Shown here: in pieces, positions 1 through 5,539 of the stretch
Numbering within the stretch: position 1 is the first letter of the stretch
How the letters are laid out: every line of letters begins with the position of its first letter
NCBI GenBank assembly: GCA_026710525.1
Contig: JAPOQT010000212.1
Location: 1-5,539, forward strand
Source of the DNA: Pseudomonadota bacterium
Lineage (GTDB): Bacteria > Bdellovibrionota_B > Oligoflexia > Oligoflexales > Bin106
Direction of reading: 5' to 3'
Length of the DNA: 5,539 bases
The notes under the pieces: generated by a model
The model's input: only the letters and a program-made list of their open reading frames with translations
Told to the model about the DNA's origin: nothing
Databases searched by the model: none
Made by a program: the position numbers and the translations under genes

Positions 1-689
1 ACCTCCTTCGCGTCCAGTTGATGCCACTTTAGTTTCTGGCTAAGGATTTTCTGATACATTTGATTAGCCATATTTTTTTGCTCTATCTCATTCATTTCAG
101 TAACAGAGGTCAGCTTAACCTGGACCAGATTAAAAGACACGTCAAATGGCGATGATTGAAATTTTTTCTGATAAGCCTCGCGAACCCGCTGATCAGTGAC
201 TCGCGAACTTGGCGCCACCACCCGTCTCTGGAACTTCTGAATCAAAATTTGATTTTTTAAATCATCACGGTAATCACTCAGAGAGATATTTTCAGACTCT
301 AAATATACCTCTAACTCATTCTGGGTGGCTCCTTGGCTCTGTAAAATCTCTTGGAGCTGAGTATCAATCTCTCCCTCTGTGACATCTATTTCAATACTCT
401 CAGCGTAATTGCGAATTAAAGCAAAATTAACTGCGTCTTGTAATGCTCTATCGTAGTCAGGATCATTGTCAGATAAGGGATAGTCACTGAGTTGTATCAA
501 AGGCCCTGCGGTGACTTTTTTTTCAACCTCACTCAGAAGAATCGGAGTTTCACCTGTAACCGCCACAATTCTATCGGAAAAATCTATCTCCACATCACCC
601 TCTGGTTCAGTTGCACCCCAAACCAACTGGTTTCCTGAAGTGGCGAGGAACAGCGCTGTCATGATTATCAACCAACAAACACTCTGCAT
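1..689 (-). CDS. surA: SurA-like periplasmic chaperone/peptidyl-prolyl isomerase, N-terminal part (partial)
   Basis: The first 229 codons are present; the rest lies beyond the left edge. SurA-type proteins escort unfolded outer-membrane proteins through the periplasm to the BAM complex. Residues 1-25 look like a Sec signal peptide, with hydrophobic core about 4-17 and likely cleavage near VWGA (23-26), but without any Lys or Arg before the core. The mature part starts with the SurA N-domain pattern: DRIVAVTGETPILLSEVEKKV (39-59), then LQDAVNFALIRNYAE, VTEGEIDTQLQEILQSQG, LEVYLESENISLSDYRDDLKNQ and ILIQKFQRRVV. This is the helical bundle ending in the segment before the first parvulin domain. 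That domain begins at about 182 (FDVSFNLVQVKLTS) and is cut by the edge. Its expected first-strand His is not visible. The start ATG (689..687) shares one base with the upstream stop (TAATG), with a G6 tract 6 nt upstream. An in-frame TTG at 758 is possible but poorly placed behind a ribosome site. Confidence 0.85.
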   Translation of the reverse strand, partial: MQSVCWLIIMTALFLATSGNQLVWGATEPEGDVEIDFSDRIVAVTGETPILLSEVEKKVTAGPLIQLSDYPLSDNDPDYDRALQDAVNFALIRNYAESIEIDVTEGEIDTQLQEILQSQGATQNELEVYLESENISLSDYRDDLKNQILIQKFQRRVVAPSSRVTDQRVREAYQKKFQSSPFDVSFNLVQVKLTSVTEMNEIEQKNMANQMYQKILSQKLKWHQLDAKE

Positions 690-1708
690 TATAAGCCCCC
701 CATTAACATATAGGGCTCTGAAGTAATCGACACCGTATTCAGGGCGCGATTTAACCAATCCTCATATATTTGTTTTTTTTGTTCTTTCACCAAACTCTCC
801 TCGATCTCACTCTTCACTTCATCAAAACTTTTGATTCTCTCAGCAAATTTTTTTAATGGCAAAATAATATGATAACCATATGCCGATTTAATAATAGGAC
901 TCACACGACCTAATGGCAAGTTAAAACCATCGACTAAAAACCTCGGCACCTCACGAGCGGCATAAGGCCCTAGTAAACCACCCTCTTTTGCTTCCGGGGC
1001 AATAGAGTGTTTTTTAGCCAGTTGGGCAAAATTACTAGGTCGAACCAAAGCATGCACCCTCCTAGCCCCGCCTTCATTCACTAAATGGATATGTCGAATA
1101 ATAACCTTCTTCGGACTGAGAAAGCGGGAGCGATGAGTGATATAATACTGTTTCACCCGCTCTCCACTCACACTCACACCTGCGGTAAGTAGATCCTGAA
1201 CATACCTCTCAATCATATAAGTCTCACAAATTCGCAACTCCATTTTCTTACGGTAATCATGACGAGCAAAGAAGTTTGGATTAGCCGCTAAAAACTTTTG
1301 ACCTTCTTTATAACACGATCGGTGTAGTTCTGGATCTCTTAAGTTAAAATCACGATCTTGTTTCACCATAAAAAAAAGCACCTTCCGCTTAATAATCGCT
1401 TGCAACAAAAACTGACGGATATTGCGCCAGGAAGACTCTTGACGTGTACTCGAATCCTGAATGTGCTCCTGATCATCTGTCACGACTTGGGTGAGTAGTT
1501 TATGCTCAAAATCAATATCACCAATAGTGACCACTTGCGAGCCCACCGTGATCACGGGAGTGTCTTCGTTCTCTGACAAATCTAGGATTTTTTCACCTTG
1601 AACAACCCCAGTAATATGAGTGCCGCCCACCAGATACCAGATGAGAAAGCCAGAGACCACCGACACCCCCAAGCTCACCAACCACGCGACACGGTCCTTT
1701 GCTATCAT
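689..1708 (-). CDS. Membrane-anchored parvulin-type peptidyl-prolyl cis-trans isomerase (PpiC/SurA family)
   Basis: This 339-aa protein probably assists folding of exported proteins by isomerising Xaa-Pro bonds at the periplasmic face of the inner membrane. Residues 1-7 include K4 and R6. They are followed by one hydrophobic segment at about 8-28 with no clear signal-peptidase or lipobox site, so an uncleaved anchor is likely. Residues about 50-195 form a helical SurA_N-like chaperone region, opening with PVITVGSQVVTIGDIDF. The parvulin domain is about 200-288: RHIHLV (first conserved His, H206), NFAQLAKKHS, GGLLG (243-247), LPLGRVSPIIKSAYGYHII (second conserved His, H280). The charged helical tail (290-325) resembles the end of such isomerases. 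GG-x-LG has Leu where Asp or Asn is usual. The start ATG overlaps the mfd stop (ATGA); GGTGA lies only 3 nt upstream, so translation probably depends on coupling to mfd. The protein is PrsA/PpiD/SurA-like, but I cannot assign a specific symbol. Confidence 0.88.
   Translation of the reverse strand: MIAKDRVAWLVSLGVSVVSGFLIWYLVGGTHITGVVQGEKILDLSENEDTPVITVGSQVVTIGDIDFEHKLLTQVVTDDQEHIQDSSTRQESSWRNIRQFLLQAIIKRKVLFFMVKQDRDFNLRDPELHRSCYKEGQKFLAANPNFFARHDYRKKMELRICETYMIERYVQDLLTAGVSVSGERVKQYYITHRSRFLSPKKVIIRHIHLVNEGGARRVHALVRPSNFAQLAKKHSIAPEAKEGGLLGPYAAREVPRFLVDGFNLPLGRVSPIIKSAYGYHIILPLKKFAERIKSFDEVKSEIEESLVKEQKKQIYEDWLNRALNTVSITSEPYMLMGGL
696..701 (-). promoter_or_regulatory. Probable ribosome binding site of the surA-like gene
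   Basis: A run of six G on the minus strand lies 6 nt before the ATG at 689, inside the last codons of the upstream isomerase gene. It is an imperfect Shine-Dalgarno sequence. Together with the TAATG stop/start overlap it suggests translation restart by ribosomes finishing the upstream gene. Confidence 0.4.
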
Positions 1709-4700
1709 AATTCACCATGAAAAAAATAATTGATTTTCTCTGGTAAGAGAACAAGCCTTTGCTTGGCAGAATAAGGCGAAAGATTGATCATAACATGCTC
1801 CGAGTCTATGAATCTATAAGTCTCCGGCGAGGTTTTAATCGCCTGTAAGACAGCATCAATGACACGATCAGATGGGTTAACTACTTTTAGTGTGTATAAA
1901 CCAGCAGGGCCTTCTTTGAGAGAACTCACACACAAATCTTTTAAGCTTAGCTTCAGGGAAGCCACATGGCTAAGTGCTACCACCTCCTTAGGTAACGCCC
2001 CGTACTGCTCTGTGAGATCATCAAAGAATTTATCGATAGATTCTTGCTCTGAGAGGTGAAAAAGCTTTTTATAGAGTTGGAGCCTAGCATGATCATTACC
2101 AATATAATCACTAGGAAAACCACTAGCTAGGTTCAGTTGTACCTCCACATCTTGACTGGATCGTGACTTTTCACCCCTCGCTTTCGACAAAGCCTCATCA
2201 AGCATCGTCGTGTACATTTCCAGACCCACCGTGGCCACATGCCCAGATTGCTCAGCACCAAGAATATCACCAACACCGCGAAGATCCATATCATAACTAG
2301 CAATAGAAAACCCGGAACCGAGTGCTTGATATGTCATCATAACTTGCATTCTTTTTTTCGCATCATCTGTCATTTGCGCCTGCGGAGCTGTAATAAAGTA
2401 GGCATAGGCTTGAACACCTGAGCGGCCTACTCGCCCTCTGAACTGATATAGTTGAGCTAAGCCATATCGCTCACTGCGATTCACAATTAGGGTGTTAACA
2501 TTAGGCATATCAATACCTGACTCCATAATAGACGTGCAAACAAGAATCGGGAAATTATTTTGGCTAAACTCAAGGATCACCTGTTCTAGCTCCGACTCCT
2601 TCATACGACCGTGGGCAATACGAATATCCAAATCCGGCAATAATACTTTGAGTCGCCTGCGAAACTCTTCGATGTCATGGATACGGTTATGAACACAAAA
2701 TACCTGGCCACCACGCCTAATTTCACTCAGTATCGCCTGGCGAATAAGTTGATCATCCCAAGTGGTCACCGTGTTTTTCACAGCTAATCTACCCTCTGGC
2801 GCCACTGTTAACAAGGAAATGTCCCGCAAACCCAGCATTGACATATGCATTGTTCTGGGAATCGGGGTGGCTGATAGGGCAAGCACTGATGCTTCAGCCC
2901 TGAGGGATTTCAGCTTTTCTTTATGAGACACACCAAAACGCTGCTCTTCGTCGATAACAACAAGGCCTAGTTTTTTCGGGCGAAACATTTTCGATAGTAA
3001 TCGATGAGTGCCAACAACCACATCCACCCCGCCACCAGCCAAATCTTCGCTGATTTTTTTAATCTTAGCAGAACTAATAAAACGATTAACCCCCTCAACC
3101 ACAATACTCAATTGGCTCATTCGACGTCTAAACGTGGCCGTGTGTTGCAAGCATAAAATCGTCGTCGGACACAGAACCATCACTTGATAGCCCTCGAGGA
3201 TCGTTCGTACAGCAGCCCTCATAGCCATCTCTGTTTTACCAAAGCCCACATCACCTATTAACAGCCTATCCATGGATTTACCCGATTGGAAATCGTTTTC
3301 CATATCAGCACAAAATTGGAGCTGGTCTTCGGTTTCAACAAATGAAAAATCCTGAACAAACTTTTGAAATTCGGAGCTAGGAGGACCATAGGGAGGATAA
3401 TGGGACAACTTCTTCTCCGAATGAATCCGTAGAATCTCTGCCGCCATATCCTTCACTGCTTTTTTGACTTGGGTCCTACGCTTGTTCCAACTCCCTCCTT
3501 TACCTAATGAATCAAGCTTTCCCCCTGGTTTACTTCCCTCAAACGACATCCCATCGCTCTCATCCGGCAACGAACTACTATATTTCTTTAGTAGGTGGAT
3601 ATGTTGCACCGGCACATAAATCTTATCACCACCTAAATACTGAACTTTTAAGCACTCAGCAGCCCCGTGGGACACACCAAGATCAACAAAACCAAGGTAG
3701 CGTCCTACTCCATGGTCACGATGAACCACCAAGTCCCCCACCGAGATATCACTTAGGGACTTCAAAAAGTTCTGCCACTTCTTATCATCGGGTTTTTTGA
3801 TGGCTGGCGGCGCGCCACTGGTAATCCATGAGGCAGGAATATAATGAATCCTTTCGTTAACTAAGAAATAATCCCGCTTCAAACAACCTTGGGTAAGAAA
3901 TATCGTCTGTTCACCACCAAGAATCTTTTGAACATGCCAAGGACTGGATAAGATAGCGATACAATCTTTTTGCTCTGCTAGTAGCTCTTGCCACTGCGCT
4001 AACACACGGGCATTCTCGCAAACAATAACAAGTGGGGTATCACAATCATTTTGATCCCTGTCGCCACCCTGGTTCATGACTTGCTTAATGACTTGCTCAA
4101 AAAACAAGGATGTTTGCTCACCCTCTGGGGATGAGTTCCTAGCACTAGGAGACTGATGTTGGATGTTATTTAAGTGGCGGAGCAAGCTTTTTTTGCCACC
4201 GCGGTGAAATAGAGGAGATCTGAGATAATCACGGGTGATCAAACTTGGCGCCCCACAGTCACTATCAGTATCATCTGTGGTGCCTGAGAAAAGTCGCCCC
4301 CGGTAACCAAAGGTGGCGATATCATCCTCGACTTTTTGTTGGTCGGAGTAGTAATGACTAGGATGCAACGTGGGAAGCCCTGCTTTTTTATCCATTTCGT
4401 GAGAGCTAATCGCACTACTGAGAGCCTGGTCAATTGTCTCATTTTTCTGTGCTTGACTCATAAAATCCCAGACAAAAAAATCACCCCTAGCTTGATCGAT
4501 TAAATGATCGAGGAGAGTGTGGTCCTTTTGTCCCGCGCCCTTGATGAGTAGCGGGCTCATTTTGTAATAACCGGCAAATGGCTCACCGCGATCAAAGCGC
4601 TCCATAATCATAGAGCGCCGGCGAGCATCAGTATCACATTGAATCAAATTATCATAAAGAGCCTGGGCACTGCCATCCCTCGCCTCTGGTGACAGGGCTA

Positions 4701-5397
4701 CCTCAGAAGCTGGAAAAATCGTGTACGAACTCAAGCTACCAGACCCTGACACCACCGACGACCCCAACGTCTCGATGCCTAGTACCCTATTCTCTTTCGA
4801 TAGCTGTATTCGCAGAGACCCAGAAGAGCCTGGCGGTGTGAGCTCAAGACAATGATGTTTTCTGGCATAAGTACCATAACTGTCACCGGAGGATGCCGGT
4901 AAATAACCCCGGTTTTTTAACTGTTGGCACAACTTATCTCCGGCGAGTTCATCCCCCTCTGATATCACCATTTTTTTATCACCAAACTCATCTGATGGGA
5001 TGGTCTTTTCTAACAAAGACAAGCAGGTTGTGGCGATTGTCACAGGCTTACCTGCCGCGATAGCAACCAAAGCCGACATACGATCCTCCATCTCCACAAT
5101 GGGATGTGAAAACCTGTTGTCACCCCAGTAGTCCATTTCATGCCACACGAATATCTCAGAGGATGGAATTTTTTGACGCTTTAAATAAAGGCGAAGGGCT
5201 TTCATGTCACTAAACACAATCACATTAACCCGGCATTTAGGCAGTGGATGCGATAGTCCATGAGCCCCGGAAAGCTTCACCAAAGGGTATAAGTCTTCTG
5301 GATGGGTGAGCAAAATAGACCAACTGGGTTTTTGGTTCTTGGCAAGCTCAGATGAGACATCTTGGCTAGTGGATTTCAGGGTCCCAGTTTGTGACAT
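1705..5397 (-). CDS. mfd: Transcription-repair coupling factor Mfd
   Basis: Mfd is a cytoplasmic ATP-dependent DNA translocase that binds RNA polymerase stalled at a lesion, pushes it off and recruits UvrA for nucleotide excision repair. From the ATG at 5397 it is 1230 aa, somewhat above the roughly 1150 aa of E. coli Mfd. Residues about 25-350 are a diverged UvrB-like module. Residues 549-606 are the CarD-like RNA polymerase interaction domain, with VGDLVVHRDHGVGRYLG and KIYVPVQHIHLL. The translocase follows: Walker A GDVGFGKTE (715-723), DEEQRFG (816-822), SATPIPRT (842-849), TSIMESGID (955-963) and QFRGRVGR (985-992). The TRG region, with DMDLRG and GAEQSG, spans about 1026-1052. The autoinhibitory C-terminal domain is about 1082-1230. 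An in-frame GTG at 5454 would add 19 residues, but it lies inside mutS without a clear ribosome site. The ATG at 5397 has GAGGTGA 8 nt upstream. The TGA stop overlaps the next gene by 4 nt. The translocase is well conserved; the UvrB-like part is degenerate. Confidence 0.97.
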   Translation of the reverse strand: MSQTGTLKSTSQDVSSELAKNQKPSWSILLTHPEDLYPLVKLSGAHGLSHPLPKCRVNVIVFSDMKALRLYLKRQKIPSSEIFVWHEMDYWGDNRFSHPIVEMEDRMSALVAIAAGKPVTIATTCLSLLEKTIPSDEFGDKKMVISEGDELAGDKLCQQLKNRGYLPASSGDSYGTYARKHHCLELTPPGSSGSLRIQLSKENRVLGIETLGSSVVSGSGSLSSYTIFPASEVALSPEARDGSAQALYDNLIQCDTDARRRSMIMERFDRGEPFAGYYKMSPLLIKGAGQKDHTLLDHLIDQARGDFFVWDFMSQAQKNETIDQALSSAISSHEMDKKAGLPTLHPSHYYSDQQKVEDDIATFGYRGRLFSGTTDDTDSDCGAPSLITRDYLRSPLFHRGGKKSLLRHLNNIQHQSPSARNSSPEGEQTSLFFEQVIKQVMNQGGDRDQNDCDTPLVIVCENARVLAQWQELLAEQKDCIAILSSPWHVQKILGGEQTIFLTQGCLKRDYFLVNERIHYIPASWITSGAPPAIKKPDDKKWQNFLKSLSDISVGDLVVHRDHGVGRYLGFVDLGVSHGAAECLKVQYLGGDKIYVPVQHIHLLKKYSSSLPDESDGMSFEGSKPGGKLDSLGKGGSWNKRRTQVKKAVKDMAAEILRIHSEKKLSHYPPYGPPSSEFQKFVQDFSFVETEDQLQFCADMENDFQSGKSMDRLLIGDVGFGKTEMAMRAAVRTILEGYQVMVLCPTTILCLQHTATFRRRMSQLSIVVEGVNRFISSAKIKKISEDLAGGGVDVVVGTHRLLSKMFRPKKLGLVVIDEEQRFGVSHKEKLKSLRAEASVLALSATPIPRTMHMSMLGLRDISLLTVAPEGRLAVKNTVTTWDDQLIRQAILSEIRRGGQVFCVHNRIHDIEEFRRRLKVLLPDLDIRIAHGRMKESELEQVILEFSQNNFPILVCTSIMESGIDMPNVNTLIVNRSERYGLAQLYQFRGRVGRSGVQAYAYFITAPQAQMTDDAKKRMQVMMTYQALGSGFSIASYDMDLRGVGDILGAEQSGHVATVGLEMYTTMLDEALSKARGEKSRSSQDVEVQLNLASGFPSDYIGNDHARLQLYKKLFHLSEQESIDKFFDDLTEQYGALPKEVVALSHVASLKLSLKDLCVSSLKEGPAGLYTLKVVNPSDRVIDAVLQAIKTSPETYRFIDSEHVMINLSPYSAKQRLVLLPEKINYFFHGEL
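3580..3753 (-). other. mfd: Segment coding the RNA polymerase interaction (CarD-like) domain of Mfd
   Basis: This codes for about residues 549-606 of Mfd. It has the conserved VGDLVVHRDHGVGRY opening and the KIYVPVQHIHLL strand that mark the Tudor-like domain binding the RNA polymerase beta subunit. Good conservation here, with an intact translocase, indicates that the polymerase-displacing function is kept. Confidence 0.85.
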
Positions 5398-5405
5398 AAA
5401 TTTTT

Positions 5406-5412
5406 TCACCTC
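5406..5412 (-). promoter_or_regulatory. Ribosome binding site of mfd
   Basis: GAGGTGA matches seven consecutive bases of the usual complement of the 16S rRNA 3' end. It sits 8 nt before the ATG at 5397, inside the 32-nt gap after the mutS stop. It is the main reason for preferring the ATG at 5397 over the in-frame GTG at 5454, which has only a weak TTGA-like sequence upstream. Confidence 0.7.
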
Positions 5413-5429
5413 AAAGGAGCTACTTAAGA

Positions 5430-5539
5430 CTAACCGCCCATCTTTTCTTTCCACTCAAGCAATGTGTGGAGAGCTGAAAGAGGAGAAATAGACTCGGTAT
5501 TTAGCTCACTTAAAGCCTGATAGAGCCATGGCGATGGCG
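5430..5539 (-). CDS. mutS: DNA mismatch repair protein MutS, C-terminal end (partial)
   Basis: This is the 3' end of a gene entering from the right edge. The first full codon is at 5537 and the TAG stop is at 5432..5430, so 35 residues are visible. They read as an alpha-helical tail: WLYQALSEL, then SPLSALHTLLEWKEK near the end. This resembles the end of many bacterial MutS proteins, where a helix is followed by a (T/S)PLEAL-type motif and an L-x-x-L/W-K-x-K ending. MutS is the cytoplasmic ATPase that recognises base mismatches and short loops and recruits MutL. The ATPase and clamp domains lie outside the window, so identification rests on this tail alone. It stops 32 nt before the preferred mfd start, in the same direction, which fits a repair gene pair in one operon. 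Another protein with a similar helical tail cannot be excluded. Confidence 0.72.
   Translation of the reverse strand, partial: PSPWLYQALSELNTESISPLSALHTLLEWKEKMGG

Noticed and set aside
511..726. Plus-strand open frame of 71 codons across the isomerase/surA-like junction
   Set aside because: It is antisense to the coding sequence of both genes, shows no recognisable protein pattern and has no convincing ribosome site; the minus-strand frames are clearly real.
3507..3800. Plus-strand open frame of 97 codons
   Set aside because: It lies antisense to the conserved RNA polymerase interaction domain of Mfd. Its translation is rich in His, Pro, Ser and Gln without domain character, as expected of a shadow frame.
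4239..4442. Minus-strand nested frame of 67 codons inside mfd
   Set aside because: It is out of frame within mfd, in a weakly conserved interdomain part, and has no sign of independent translation.
5398..5429. Possible hairpin (CTC-CTTT-GAG) hiding the mfd ribosome site
   Set aside because: The stem is only 3 base pairs and would not be stable, so there is no support for an attenuator or terminator here.
5306..5491. Plus-strand open frame of 61 codons across the mutS/mfd junction
   Set aside because: It is antisense to both genes and has no protein pattern; it crosses a junction already explained by the operon.

Overview
The window is one side of a single, tightly packed operon read entirely on the minus strand, from high to low coordinates. 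In transcription order it holds the last 35 codons of a probable mutS (mismatch recognition ATPase), a complete mfd (transcription-repair coupling factor), a complete membrane-anchored parvulin-type peptidyl-prolyl isomerase, and the first 229 codons of a SurA-like periplasmic chaperone/isomerase that runs off the left edge. No RNA gene, mobile element, CRISPR array or intrinsic terminator was found, and no plus-strand gene is credible. No stretch longer than 32 bases is non-coding.

The junctions point to one transcript with translational coupling. mutS and mfd are separated by 32 nt, which carry a good Shine-Dalgarno sequence. mfd and the parvulin gene overlap by 4 nt (ATGA). The parvulin gene and the surA-like gene overlap by 1 nt (TAATG). 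No promoter is evident inside the window, so the promoter is presumably upstream of mutS, beyond the right edge.

The organism should be a diderm (Gram-negative) bacterium, because it encodes an exported SurA-type outer-membrane-protein chaperone. From memory, mfd next to one or two PpiC/SurA-type isomerase genes is common in the former Deltaproteobacteria and Bdellovibrionota. With the moderate GC content and the divergent protein sequences, that is my best guess at lineage, at low confidence. Functionally the operon joins two DNA-repair proteins (cytoplasmic) to two envelope-folding proteins (inner membrane and periplasm). No obvious biochemical link explains this, so shared expression or historical clustering is the likely reason.

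I do not see a new defence or mobile system here. The points worth a second look are the degenerate UvrB-like module of Mfd, the apparent loss of parvulin active-site residues in the SurA-like protein, the altered GG-x-LG motif in the other isomerase, and the repair/envelope gene coupling itself.
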